Assembly (NCBI GenBank): GCA_050180015.1
Contig: JBFXEO010000001.1
Location: 1-64,000 of the forward strand
Source of the DNA: JBFXEO01 sp050180015
Lineage (GTDB): Bacteria; Bacteroidota; Bacteroidia; Bacteroidales; Tenuifilaceae
DNA: 64,000 nucleotides
Direction: 5' to 3'
In this document: piece by piece, positions 52,616 through 61,808 of the stretch
Layout: every line of letters begins with the position of its first letter
How positions within the stretch are numbered: position 1 is the stretch's first letter
The notes under the pieces: generated by a model
Database searches by the model: none
Told to the model about the DNA's origin: nothing
What the model saw: the letters and a program-made list of their open reading frames with translations, nothing else
Translations under genes and position numbers: made by a program

Positions 52616-53938
52616 ATGAAAAAAGGATTGTTGAAATATTTGATAGGTGCTTTAGTGGTGCTGATTGTTATGGCTGTTGTCGGGAAGAAAAAGGGATGGT
52701 TCGGAAAACCCGATACCATTTCCGTTTTCGTTGAGAAACCCGAAAAAAGAACCATCACCGAGGCAATTAATGCCAACGGAAAAATTCAACCCGAAGTTGA
52801 AATTAAGCTTAGCGCCGAAGTTTCAGGAGAAATTATTGAATTACCCGTAAAGGAGGGCGATTGGGTTGAGAAAGGCACGCTTTTGGTTAAAATAAAACCC
52901 GACACATATATTTCGTTAAGGGACCGGGCAATTGCAGCCGTAAATTCTTCCAGCGCCAGGCAGGCGCAATCAAAAGCACAGCTAACCCAAAGTGAACTTG
53001 CCTTCAATAGAAATAAATTACTTTACGACCAGAAAGCAATATCCGAGTCGGAATACGAAACGGCTAAAACCAGCTACGATGTGGCTAAATCGGAATTAAT
53101 GGCGGCCAACTTCGAGGTGGAGAGCGCCAAAGCTTCGCTTAAGGAGGCCGAAGAAAACTTAAAGAAAACATCTATTTATTCGCCCATATCGGGAACTGTA
53201 TCCAAGTTGAATGTTGAACTTGGCGAAAGGGTTTTGGGAACCATACAGATGGCCGGTACCGAAATAATGCGCATTGCCAACCTGAATCGTATGGAGGCAC
53301 GTGTTGACGTTAACGAAAATGACATTGTTAAAGTGATGATTGGCGATACGGCCTTGGTGGAAATTGACGCCTATGTCGATCGGAAATTCAAAGGGGTTGT
53401 TACCCAAATTGCCAACACCGCCAATGTTTCCGGAACCACCACCGATCAGGTTACAAACTTTGAGGTTCGCATATTTATACTTGAACACTCTTACAAAGAT
53501 TTAGTCGTCAACAACCTTCAGGGGCCATTCCGGCCAGGCATGTCAACCACAGTAGATATTCTTACTGAAACACGAAAGGACGTTCTAACAGTTCCCATCC
53601 AAGCGGTAACCGTTCGCTCCGATTCAACAAAGAGTGCCCTTGCTGAATTTGAAAAAGTTGATCAGACGAAACAAGCCGAACAGCAGGGGCCCGTTGTGGC
53701 TAAGAGCGATAAACTCAAGGAAATCGTATTTATCGCTAACGGCGATACCGCTTTTAAGGTCGAGGTAAAAACGGGTATTCAGGATAACCAGTATATCGAA
53801 ATAATGGAGGGCTTAACTGGCGACGAGGAGGTTGTTACTGCGCCATACAGCGCAATATCAAGGCGGTTGAACGATAAAACCCTTATCAAAAAAGCAAAAA
53901 CCAAGGAAGAATTATTTGTAGTTGATGGGAAGAAGTAA
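52616..53938 (+). CDS. HlyD/MacA-type periplasmic adaptor protein
   Basis: A 440-residue membrane fusion protein with one N-terminal transmembrane helix (about 6-23). It has the biotinyl-lipoyl-like hairpin (GEIIELPVKEGDWVEKGTLLVKI near 76-98; YSPISGTVSKLNVELGERVLG near 183-203), a helical hairpin (about 100-180) and a beta-barrel domain (ARVDVNENDIVKVMIGDTALVEIDAY). It links an inner-membrane transporter to TolC. The next gene, six bases away, is tsaB. No ABC or RND pump gene accompanies it; MacB-type partners may be elsewhere. Confidence 0.92.
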   Translation: MKKGLLKYLIGALVVLIVMAVVGKKKGWFGKPDTISVFVEKPEKRTITEAINANGKIQPEVEIKLSAEVSGEIIELPVKEGDWVEKGTLLVKIKPDTYISLRDRAIAAVNSSSARQAQSKAQLTQSELAFNRNKLLYDQKAISESEYETAKTSYDVAKSELMAANFEVESAKASLKEAEENLKKTSIYSPISGTVSKLNVELGERVLGTIQMAGTEIMRIANLNRMEARVDVNENDIVKVMIGDTALVEIDAYVDRKFKGVVTQIANTANVSGTTTDQVTNFEVRIFILEHSYKDLVVNNLQGPFRPGMSTTVDILTETRKDVLTVPIQAVTVRSDSTKSALAEFEKVDQTKQAEQQGPVVAKSDKLKEIVFIANGDTAFKVEVKTGIQDNQYIEIMEGLTGDEEVVTAPYSAISRRLNDKTLIKKAKTKEELFVVDGKK

Positions 53939-53944
53939 TTTGCC

Positions 53945-54655
53945 ATGACCCACATTCTTTGTATCGAAACCGGAACATCAACCTGTTCAGTGGCCGTAGG
54001 CAATGAAACAGGAATAGTTGGCTTTAAGGATATAAACGATTCTAGGGCACACGCATCACACCTTTCCATGCTAATCCAGGATATTTTCAGCGAAATTGGG
54101 TTCAGCATTTCATCGGTTGATGCCGTTGCGGTGAGCAAAGGGCCCGGTTCATATACCGGTTTACGGATAGGAGTCTCGGCGGCCAAGGGAATATGTTACT
54201 CTCTTGGTAAGCCGCTTCTTTCGGTTGGCAGCTTAGACTCCATGGTACACGGCGTTGCCGGGTTTATCAACGGGTTGAACCCTGGTGATATTTCGTTATT
54301 CTGTCCAATGATTGACGCCCGGCGAATGGAGGTTTACACAGCGCTATTCGATAGCTCAAAAAACAGAATTACCGAAGTGGAGGCCATTATTGTTAGCTCT
54401 AACTCATTCGCCAGCTTTTTAGACTCAGGAAAGATACTTTTTTTTGGGAATGGAGCCCCTAAATGCCGATCCGTAATAACGCATCCCAATGCAATTTTTA
54501 TTGACAGGTTTGAACCCTCCGCCCGGTTTATGCTCCCGTTGGCGCTTAAGGCTTTTAAAAACCAACAGCTTGAAGATGTTGCCTACTTTGAACCTTTTTA
54601 CCTTAAGGATTTTGTGGCGACCATGTCTAAGAATAAAGTTTTGCCGGGGAATTAA
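53945..54655 (+). CDS. tsaB: tRNA threonylcarbamoyladenosine biosynthesis protein TsaB
   Basis: A 236-residue ASKHA-fold protein. It has LCIETGTSTCSVAVGN near the N-terminus and SKGPGSYTGLRIGVSAAKGICY near residues 60-81, the YeaZ/TsaB signature. It supports TsaD in making t6A at position 37 of tRNAs reading ANN codons. Although adjacent to the efflux genes, the link is probably positional; only six bases separate them, so they share a transcript. Confidence 0.94.
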   Translation: MTHILCIETGTSTCSVAVGNETGIVGFKDINDSRAHASHLSMLIQDIFSEIGFSISSVDAVAVSKGPGSYTGLRIGVSAAKGICYSLGKPLLSVGSLDSMVHGVAGFINGLNPGDISLFCPMIDARRMEVYTALFDSSKNRITEVEAIIVSSNSFASFLDSGKILFFGNGAPKCRSVITHPNAIFIDRFEPSARFMLPLALKAFKNQQLEDVAYFEPFYLKDFVATMSKNKVLPGN

Positions 54656-54832
54656 AGTGACTTAAATTTTCAGGGCATCAAGGAAGCCCGAAGGGAATAG
54701 CTTCAGAAATCGTAAAAAACTTTACCAGTAACTTCTAACGCAGAGCACTTAAAAAGTCCGAAAAATTACACAATGAGTTACTAGGCCCTACGATAATATT
54801 TGCGTTTACGGTTGTTTCCGTTATTTCGATTA

Positions 54833-54852
54833 TATTAGATATTTATCTAATA
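54833..54852. promoter_or_regulatory. Palindrome upstream of efp
   Basis: TATTAGAT and ATCTAATA (54833-54840 and 54845-54852) are exact inverted repeats around ATTT, about 38 bases upstream of the -7 element of efp. It could be an operator, or only a chance AT-rich palindrome. Confidence 0.35.
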
Positions 54853-54889
54853 ATCTGTACGCTAAATTTTTTGGATTATCGACTTTTAC

Positions 54890-54897
54890 TATTTTTG
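54890..54897 (+). promoter_or_regulatory. Candidate -7 element (TAnnTTTG) for efp
   Basis: TATTTTTG ends 19 bases before the ATG at 54917. A TTG at 54871-54873 is 16 bases upstream, slightly short of the usual spacing. Confidence 0.5.
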
Positions 54898-54916
54898 CAA
54901 AAATTTTGAAATACCT

Positions 54917-55483
54917 ATGGCAACAACAGCAGATTTTAAAAATGGAATGTGTATTGAATTTAACGGGAAAATATACACAATAGTTCAGTTTCAACATGTT
55001 AAACCGGGCAAGGGCGGTGCATTTGTTCGTACCAAGCTAAAAAGTTTAGAAACCGGAAAAGTTATCGAAAATACATTTACGGCGGGTGTAAAGGTAAATG
55101 CGGTTAGAGTAGAACGTCGGCCGTACCAGTTCCTTTACAAGGATGATTTGGGCTATAACTTTATGCACCAGGATACCTTTGAGCAAATTAGCTTAAATGG
55201 CGATTTAATTGAGAATTCCGATTTGCTTAAGGAGGGCCAGAATGTAGAAATGATGGTTGATGCCGAAAAGGAAAACATCCTAACCTGCGAGTTACCCCCG
55301 TTTGTTGAGATGGAAATAACTTACACCGAACCAGGCCTAAAAGGCGATACCGCTTCTTCAACTGCCCTGAAAGCGGCAACGGTGGAAACGGGCGCAACCA
55401 TTCAGGTTCCTCTTTTTATCAATACTGGGGACAGAATTAAGGTTGATACGCGTACCCGGGAATACTATGAAAGAATAAAGTAG
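54917..55483 (+). CDS. efp: Translation elongation factor P
   Basis: A 188-residue EF-P with three OB-type domains. The N-terminal loop [12 protein letters not shown] has Lys32 at its tip, the residue that in many bacteria is modified by beta-lysylation (EpmA and EpmB). The C-terminal [20 protein letters not shown] is the family end. EF-P rescues ribosomes stalled on polyproline. The presence of a lysine aminomutase-like KamA in the window raises the question of beta-lysine supply, but KamA here has lysine-type residues and is not EpmB-like in length or context. Confidence 0.97.
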   Translation: MATTADFKNGMCIEFNGKIYTIVQFQHVKPGKGGAFVRTKLKSLETGKVIENTFTAGVKVNAVRVERRPYQFLYKDDLGYNFMHQDTFEQISLNGDLIENSDLLKEGQNVEMMVDAEKENILTCELPPFVEMEITYTEPGLKGDTASSTALKAATVETGATIQVPLFINTGDRIKVDTRTREYYERIK

Positions 55484-55598
55484 TCTTTAGCCATTTAAGA
55501 AACTTTTTCTTTGAATTGTATTGCATTCCCAATTCTTTTTAGTTAACTTATTCCTCTTTTTGAAGTGAGCTACTATTTTTACCCTAAATTTCCGGGAA

Positions 55599-56837
55599 AT
55601 GTCTATTGCATCATCGCAAAACAGGCTAAAACTTAGTACTTTCAAGTTAAATGCACTACTGGGCATGACTCAGGCCATAAGTGCCGAGTTAAAAACCGAG
55701 GAAATCCTCGATAGGTTTAGAGTAATTCTTAACGACGACTTAGGGATAGATAGGATTCTCCTTTTCAAAAAGGAGGAAAAATCATGGGATTTGCTGCTAA
55801 ATAGCAATTGCCCACAAATTGTTGTTGAGCAAATTGATGTTGAGCGCGACTTGCTCCCATTTGTTGAGATTACCTTTGTTGGAGCTGCGGAGAATCCTGT
55901 ACTCCTTGAGCTTGATATTATTATTCCGGTAATACAGAATAACGTCCCTGTGGGCTATGTGCTGATTGGCGATACCAATGAATATGAAAAGGGTGTTAGC
56001 GCAACAATCCGGCATTTAAACTTTGTGCAAACCCTCTCCATTATCATTTTCGTAGCAATTGAGAATTTGAGGCTATTCCATAAAAGCTTGGAGCAGGAGG
56101 CTATCCGCAAGGAGCTTGAACTTGCATCGAAAATGCAAAATATGCTTATCCCTTCGCCGGACAGTATGCCCAACTTTAAGAATATCAGCATATCATCATT
56201 TTATAATCCCCATTACGAAGTTGGCGGTGATTACTACGATGTTATTCAGCTTAGCGCAACAGAGCTGGGCTTTTGCATTGCCGACGTATCTGGTAAAGGC
56301 ATATCTGCCGCACTTCTCATGTCGAATTTTCAGGCAAACCTGCGGGCTCTTTTTACCGAAGACATTCCGTTAACCCGCTTAGTAGAAAAACTTAACGAGC
56401 GGGTTATGGCCACGGCAAAGGGCGAAAAGTTTATTACCATTTTCATTGGCCGGTACGATGTGGAAAAAAATCTGCTGGAATACATTAACGCAGGCCATAA
56501 TCCTCCGGTAATGTACAATGAAGAATCCCGGCAAATCTCGTTTTTAACCAACGGGTGCGTTGGACTGGGTATGCTTGATGAAATTCCTGTAATGAATTTG
56601 GGATCGGTCCACATTAATCAACCCGCAAAGTTGATCTGTTATACCGACGGTTTGGTTGAAAGCATTATGGACGATAGGGTTGAATATAATCCCAAACTTA
56701 TTGAAGATTTTATAGTTGATATTGGCTCAATGGATGAAATCATTAAAAGAATAGCCGAAGCCCGTGGTGTGAATGGCAAAACCAATTCGCAAATTTTTGA
56801 TGATATTTCAATTCTTGGGTTCGAGTTTAGGCTGTGA
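55599..56837 (+). CDS. GAF-domain SpoIIE/PP2C-type serine phosphatase
   Basis: A 412-residue cytoplasmic protein. The N-terminal part (about 20-160) resembles a GAF domain (MTQAISAELKTEEILDRF, DDLGIDRILLFKKE). A coiled-coil linker (EQEAIRKELELASKMQNMLIP) leads to a SpoIIE-type PP2C domain (190-412) with VGGDYYDVIQL, FCIADVSGKGISAALLMS (metal-binding Asp) and ICYTDGLVES. Such RsbU-like phosphatases dephosphorylate anti-sigma antagonists, linking a sensed signal to a partner switch. No anti-sigma or antagonist gene is adjacent. Its last 30 bases overlap the end of the convergent O-antigen ligase gene. Confidence 0.9.
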   Translation: MSIASSQNRLKLSTFKLNALLGMTQAISAELKTEEILDRFRVILNDDLGIDRILLFKKEEKSWDLLLNSNCPQIVVEQIDVERDLLPFVEITFVGAAENPVLLELDIIIPVIQNNVPVGYVLIGDTNEYEKGVSATIRHLNFVQTLSIIIFVAIENLRLFHKSLEQEAIRKELELASKMQNMLIPSPDSMPNFKNISISSFYNPHYEVGGDYYDVIQLSATELGFCIADVSGKGISAALLMSNFQANLRALFTEDIPLTRLVEKLNERVMATAKGEKFITIFIGRYDVEKNLLEYINAGHNPPVMYNEESRQISFLTNGCVGLGMLDEIPVMNLGSVHINQPAKLICYTDGLVESIMDDRVEYNPKLIEDFIVDIGSMDEIIKRIAEARGVNGKTNSQIFDDISILGFEFRL

Positions 56838-58250
56838 GCTTTGAATATCCATTGCTATAATAAAGGCAATATTACCCCAAAAAATGGCTGCAATTTTATC
56901 CATATCCAGAAAATTGTTCATTGCACCGTGTACAATGTAGGTAATTAAACCCAGCAAGGCGCATAGAACAAGCATTCGGTTAGAACGGCTATTTACCACT
57001 TTTAGTAGTTTAAACCCCCGGTAAAGCACAATTGTCAGTATTATTATATACGCCAAAGAACCCAACAGTCCTGTTTCTGCCAGTAATCCTAAGTATTCAC
57101 TGTGGGCGTTACCTTTTGTTCCAAGATCAGAACTTTCCGGCGTTTTGAGGTAGGATGCCTGAAATGGAGCGTATTCGAACATATACGTTCCCGGCCCCCA
57201 TCCTAAAGCGGGTCTTTCGAAAAACATTTTAACCGCAGAATTCCACCGGTTTAACCGCTCAACATTGGAGTCGTCTGTTTTAATGTTGGCGGTGGAGCGA
57301 AGGTGTTCCCTCAGATTACCGCTTGATGCTGCTTGGTTGCCATTCAACCAACGAACGATACCATCGTTAAACGATAATCCTACTAAAGCGACTATGGCCA
57401 GGCCAACGATTAATGTTTTGAGTTTAATGCGGATGTACCATAGAAACCAAACAGCACCGGCAACAAGAAGGCTTAACCACGCAGCCCTGGAGTAGGAAAG
57501 TATTAGGGCAACCAAAAAGAATATCAGCAGAATTAAAATTAAAAACTTCTTCCACCATGTTTTTGCTATGGTTAAAAACCCGAATAAGGTTGGAATAATA
57601 AATGCCAGGGCGGCTCCGTAGGAGGTATGATCGGGGAAAAATGGGTTGCAGGCACCATGTGCCGAGAATTTATTGAACAAGCCACGAGAACTTTGCTTGA
57701 AAATGCTAATTACTACAATAATTGATAACCCAACAAGAAAAGCGGTGAAGAAACGGTTGTAGTTATTGCCATTTTTGCGAAAAAAAAGGTAGGGGAGGTA
57801 AAAAAAAACTGCTATAAACCAGAATCGAACCAATACGTATTTGATGGATACTACAGGCATTTCGCTTGTTGTAATGGTAACGGTTAACCAGCCGAGGTAA
57901 AATAGTAACGCCCAAAATATTGGGTGGTTTGCCAGGTGCTTATCGAAAAATTTATCGTGGAATGATTTTAGGATGATTATTGCCAAATAGGCTACGATAA
58001 GCGGCTCTGTTGGAAACCAAAAATCGAAATTTAAGCCAGGAACAAGTTCGCTTAAGGGTAACGACAGGGGGGTAAGAAAAACCAAAAGCCAAAAAGTTTT
58101 TTCGGGTGCAAAAAATAATGCTGAAAGTACGAAAATAGCCAATGGAAGTATCAGTAGAATATAAGAGTCCTTAATCATAAGGAGCGCATTTAATACAATA
58201 AATAACAGCGATAAACCCAGAACCATTGGTTGATAAATTCTGTTTTTCAT
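56808..58250 (-). CDS. O-antigen ligase / polymerase family membrane protein
   Basis: A 480-residue membrane protein with about 12 helices and a large periplasmic loop. The Wzy_C/WaaL signature is seen as LGWGPGTYMFEYAPFQ and KGNAHSEYLGLLAETGLLG near 345-400, with conserved His. It either polymerises O-units or transfers them onto lipid A-core. It follows a Wzz-like chain-length gene after 27 bases; together they point to glycan chain assembly, though no glycosyltransferases lie here. Its end overlaps the convergent phosphatase gene by 30 bases. Confidence 0.87.
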   Translation of the reverse strand: MKNRIYQPMVLGLSLLFIVLNALLMIKDSYILLILPLAIFVLSALFFAPEKTFWLLVFLTPLSLPLSELVPGLNFDFWFPTEPLIVAYLAIIILKSFHDKFFDKHLANHPIFWALLFYLGWLTVTITTSEMPVVSIKYVLVRFWFIAVFFYLPYLFFRKNGNNYNRFFTAFLVGLSIIVVISIFKQSSRGLFNKFSAHGACNPFFPDHTSYGAALAFIIPTLFGFLTIAKTWWKKFLILILLIFFLVALILSYSRAAWLSLLVAGAVWFLWYIRIKLKTLIVGLAIVALVGLSFNDGIVRWLNGNQAASSGNLREHLRSTANIKTDDSNVERLNRWNSAVKMFFERPALGWGPGTYMFEYAPFQASYLKTPESSDLGTKGNAHSEYLGLLAETGLLGSLAYIIILTIVLYRGFKLLKVVNSRSNRMLVLCALLGLITYIVHGAMNNFLDMDKIAAIFWGNIAFIIAMDIQSSQPKLEPKN

Positions 58251-58277
58251 TTTCGTATTATTTATGTACGCTGGCAG

Positions 58278-59288
58278 CTATTTTTTGACAATGGATTGTT
58301 TTATAAATTCGGCAAAAACAATTGCGAAAAATGCAAAAAATAGCGAGGCAAGAGTTGATAGAATAATCACCACCGAGCGCTTTGGGTATGCCTTTTTATC
58401 TGGAACTATGGCCCTGTCTATCACAAACTGGCTGGGGATTGTTTGGGCGGCTTCAACCCGGTATATTTTTAGGCTGTTGTTCAAATTGGTTAGCTGTTGG
58501 CTCATGTAGTTCATTTCATCCCTGTACCGTTCGTACTTACTGCCGTAGAGCTGGAGCGGTTGTATCTGATCTTTAATTATCTTAATTGCATCCCGGTTGT
58601 TTGCCAGCAACGCCTTGGTGTACTCTTTGTAGTACTCTTCCGACTGTTTTTTTAAATGAACCACGCCCTTTTGCATTACCATGGCAAGGGAATCTTCAAT
58701 GGATCGCATGTCTGCCTGGGTTTGTTCGTACTGTAATTCCAAGGCGGCAAGTGCTTTCTGGGCAAATTGTAGTTTAATGGATCGCATCAGGCTGTCGGAA
58801 AGATCAACAATTGTATTTGCTATTTTGGCCGCCATTTCGGGATTTTTATCCATCACCTCAATTACGATACTTTGATACGGTGTCGATTTTATTTTGACAG
58901 CTTCTTTGTAAATAGAGTAAGTGTGGTTTTGAGCATACTTATCGCTGGATTTAATTTCCCAGTAATCCATTAAATTTAACCGTTGAATAACCGAATCCAT
59001 TAAAGTTCTCGATGTGAGTACCTGAAGGAATTGCTCGGCTTCCTCCGTTTCCCCGAATGTGGTCAACCCAGCTTGCTGGCTAACGGTAAAAAGTTCTTTT
59101 GATGCCTGGTTGGCCTTGGGCGGAAATATTATTGCCGATGCCTCAAATTTTGGGGTGATTAAAAATGCTGCAACGGTTGAAATAATAAACGCTAGAACCC
59201 CCACGGCAATTAATACCTTGCGGTATTGCCATGCTGCTTGCAGTAGTGTGGTGGAGTTCAGATCAAAGTTTTTAGATTCTATGGTCAT
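58278..59288 (-). CDS. Wzz/chain-length-determinant family protein
   Basis: A 336-residue inner-membrane protein with a helix near residues 25-45 (LIAVGVLAFIISTVAAFLI), a long periplasmic coiled-coil region (LEKLE-type helix around 180-240) and a C-terminal helix (about 305-330). This is the Wzz polysaccharide co-polymerase plan, with the Pro-Lys-rich KAYPKRSVVIILS motif before the last helix. Such proteins set the chain length of O-antigen or exopolysaccharide. I start it at 59288 (MTIESK); an upstream Met at 59315 adds nine residues. It precedes the O-antigen ligase gene and follows tyrS. Confidence 0.83.
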   Translation of the reverse strand: MTIESKNFDLNSTTLLQAAWQYRKVLIAVGVLAFIISTVAAFLITPKFEASAIIFPPKANQASKELFTVSQQAGLTTFGETEEAEQFLQVLTSRTLMDSVIQRLNLMDYWEIKSSDKYAQNHTYSIYKEAVKIKSTPYQSIVIEVMDKNPEMAAKIANTIVDLSDSLMRSIKLQFAQKALAALELQYEQTQADMRSIEDSLAMVMQKGVVHLKKQSEEYYKEYTKALLANNRDAIKIIKDQIQPLQLYGSKYERYRDEMNYMSQQLTNLNNSLKIYRVEAAQTIPSQFVIDRAIVPDKKAYPKRSVVIILSTLASLFFAFFAIVFAEFIKQSIVKK

Positions 59289-59354
59289 TTTTTGTGGCGC
59301 AGTTAAATGGAACAAAATCCTCTCGAAGGAGAGGGCTTAAAAAAAACGGTTGAA

Positions 59355-60647
59355 CTATACTGCTAGTATAATGCTGTAACCCTTTTTCCCTTTCTGTATC
59401 AACAAATATTTTCCGTTAATCAGATCTTGTGCTGTAACCAACCTGTCAGGGCTATCAACCTTGCCTTTATTTAGGCTAACACCTCCGCCCTGTACAAGCC
59501 TTCTGAGTTCTCCCTTGGAGGGGAAAATACTTGTTTGCTCGGCGGTTAATATCGATAGGGTAACACCGTTCTGAAAGAGTTTTTTATCGATCCTATAGGT
59601 TGGTACCCCTTCAAAAACAGACAGGAATGTTTCCTCGTCAATTTTCATAAGCGACTCGGTGGTTGCATTCCCAAATAGCATTTCCGATGCTTCAACCGCC
59701 TTGGTGTATTCTTCTTCCGAGTGAACCATAACCGTAATTTCACGGGCAAGTGTTTTCTGTAGTTTCCGCAGGTGTGGCCCTTTTCGGTGTTCTTCTACCA
59801 GTAAATCGATTGTTGGTTTATCGAGAAGCGTGAATATTTTGATATACTTTTCAGCATCTTCGTCGGAGGTGTTTAACCAGAACTGGTAGAACTTGTAAGG
59901 AGATGTAAGTTTGGCATCCAGCCAAACGTTTCCCGCTTCGGTTTTACCAAATTTGCTTCCATCGGATTTGGTGATCAGCGGAATTGTAATGGCAAAGGCA
60001 TCGCCACCCAGTTTCCGGCGGATCAGCTCTGCTCCGGTAGTAATATTTCCCCATTGGTCCGATCCTCCCATCTGTATTTTACAGCCCTTGTTTTGGTATA
60101 GCCAGAGAAAGTCATAGCCCTGAACCAGCTGGTAGGAGAATTCGGTAAACGACATTCCCTCCTTTGCCTCTTCGCCCAAACGTTTTTTCACAGAATCCTT
60201 GGACATCATGTAGTTAACCGTGATGTGTTTCCCAATATCGCGGATAAACCCCAAAAAGTCGTAGCCCTTCATCCAGTCGTAGTTATTCACCATTTCGGCA
60301 TCGTTGCCCTTCCCTGTACTAAAGTTCAGAAATTTTGAGAGCTGACCCTTTATTCCCCTGGTATTTTTATCTAGGGTTTCTTCGTTGAGCAGGTTTCTTT
60401 CCTGTGATTTTCCGCTGGGGTCGCCAATCATTCCGGTTGCTCCACCCAGCAGGGCAATGGGCTTATGCCCGCATAGCTGGAAGCGCTTAAGTAGCATAAT
60501 TTGGGCAAAGCTTCCAACGTGTAACGATTCGGCGGTTGGGTCGAATCCAATGTAGGCAACAGTCATTTCCTTTGCAAGCTGTTCCTCGGTACCCGGCATT
60601 ATATCATGGATCATTCCACGCCACTGTAATTCCTCAATAAAATTCAT
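59355..60647 (-). CDS. tyrS: Tyrosyl-tRNA synthetase
   Basis: A 430-residue class I synthetase. The HIGH-type motif is HVGS at residues 43-46 ([12 protein letters not shown]), tyrosine-binding [25 protein letters not shown] is near 175-199, and the KMSKS-type loop reads KFGKT near 232. The C-terminal S4-like domain ([21 protein letters not shown]) is present. It attaches tyrosine to tRNA-Tyr in the cytoplasm. Followed by the Wzz gene after 66 bases. Confidence 0.97.
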   Translation of the reverse strand: MNFIEELQWRGMIHDIMPGTEEQLAKEMTVAYIGFDPTAESLHVGSFAQIMLLKRFQLCGHKPIALLGGATGMIGDPSGKSQERNLLNEETLDKNTRGIKGQLSKFLNFSTGKGNDAEMVNNYDWMKGYDFLGFIRDIGKHITVNYMMSKDSVKKRLGEEAKEGMSFTEFSYQLVQGYDFLWLYQNKGCKIQMGGSDQWGNITTGAELIRRKLGGDAFAITIPLITKSDGSKFGKTEAGNVWLDAKLTSPYKFYQFWLNTSDEDAEKYIKIFTLLDKPTIDLLVEEHRKGPHLRKLQKTLAREITVMVHSEEEYTKAVEASEMLFGNATTESLMKIDEETFLSVFEGVPTYRIDKKLFQNGVTLSILTAEQTSIFPSKGELRRLVQGGGVSLNKGKVDSPDRLVTAQDLINGKYLLIQKGKKGYSIILAV

Positions 60648-60761
60648 TTTGATATAAAAATTTAATGTAATAACCCCAAAATTAGATCATCCCAAAGATA
60701 GGCGTTCCACCGTAAAAGATAAATGAATGCTGAAACTATTTTTACAACAAAACTCGCCGGG

Positions 60762-61295
60762 CTACCGGGGGTTGCTATTTACTTTTTCTTTAAAAGAATT
60801 TTTTATTGATTCAAAGTGTAGGTATGGGAATACTGCCGGGGCAAGTTTTGATAGCGGGCCATAAACGATCGATTTGTTGGTGGCATTTTTTGAGTATAAA
60901 TTGATGCTGGCATTCACTCTTTCTGTCAGGACAATAATTACACTCAGTATAAAGGCGTATTTGGCCAGTCCAAAAATTAAACCCGATATTTTATTAATGA
61001 TACCCAGAACGGTTAAATCAAATAGGCTTTCCAGTAATTTACCCAAAAAGTGAACGGCGATAACTATCACCGCAAAAGTAATGGCAAATGAAATTAATGG
61101 CAGGTAGGCGTTGTCAAGGTTGAAACGCTCTGTAAGGAGCGTAGCGGTATAATCCGAAAAATGAATGGCCCCCCAAATTCCCAGCAGTAATGCCGCTAAC
61201 GATACCAGCTGGGCTATAAAACCCTGACGGAATCCCTGGATAGCACCAAGAATAAGTATTCCGGCCAGAATAATATCTACAATATAAATTGTCAC
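60762..61295 (-). CDS. CvpA family membrane protein
   Basis: A 177-residue membrane protein with four hydrophobic helices (about 5-22, 29-47, 63-85 and 105-122) and the CvpA start IVDIILAGILILGAIQGFRQGFI. In Escherichia coli CvpA is needed for colicin V production and envelope stress resistance; its mechanism is unclear. It is transcribed just downstream of the ArsR-type regulator gene (31 bases), so the two may be one unit. Confidence 0.87.
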   Translation of the reverse strand: MTIYIVDIILAGILILGAIQGFRQGFIAQLVSLAALLLGIWGAIHFSDYTATLLTERFNLDNAYLPLISFAITFAVIVIAVHFLGKLLESLFDLTVLGIINKISGLIFGLAKYAFILSVIIVLTERVNASINLYSKNATNKSIVYGPLSKLAPAVFPYLHFESIKNSFKEKVNSNPR

Positions 61296-61326
61296 CTTGC
61301 CTGTTTTAAAATTTTGTCAGTCGTGG

Positions 61327-61626
61327 CTATATAACACAACGGCTTATGCAATCAAGTATCTTGCCAAGGTTTTCGTTGCGCAGGTAGTAGTATGTATTTT
61401 TGCCATCGCGCTTGTACGATAAAACACCTTTATCTTTTAGAATGCCAAGGTGATGCGATGCCGTAGATTGCTCGATATTTAACGATTCATGAATTTCAGT
61501 AACAGAAAGTCTTTTACCATTCTCCAGCAAGCTAATGATGGAAATTCGCATGGGATGCGCTATCGCCTTAAGCATGTTTACCGCTTGTTCTAGCTGCTCA
61601 ATTTTTAGTTCTTTTACCTGTACCAT
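61327..61626 (-). CDS. ArsR/SmtB-family winged-helix regulator
   Basis: A 99-residue DNA-binding protein. The winged helix is seen in LKAIAHPMRISIISLLENGKRLSVTEIHESL and QSTASHHLGILKDKGVLSYKRDGKNTYYYL. The usual alpha-3 metal-site motif (ELCVCDL) is missing: the equivalent reads SVTEIHE, so metal sensing by that site is unlikely. Two cysteines near the C-terminus (DCISRC) could serve in a redox or metal function. It may regulate the downstream CvpA gene or act elsewhere. Confidence 0.9.
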   Translation of the reverse strand: MVQVKELKIEQLEQAVNMLKAIAHPMRISIISLLENGKRLSVTEIHESLNIEQSTASHHLGILKDKGVLSYKRDGKNTYYYLRNENLGKILDCISRCVI

Positions 61627-61808
61627 GTTGTAACCCTATATTGATCAGAATTTTCTTAAACTATGCAAATATATTAATATTTTGTTCCGTTCAAAAATTG
61701 GTTTTCTAAATTTTGAATTTGGTTCAAAACAATTGTATTTTTTCGATGTTTGTATTTAAGTTAAAAAAAGTGGTTAATTTGCTGTAAAGAATATTTCATC
61801 CAAAATAA

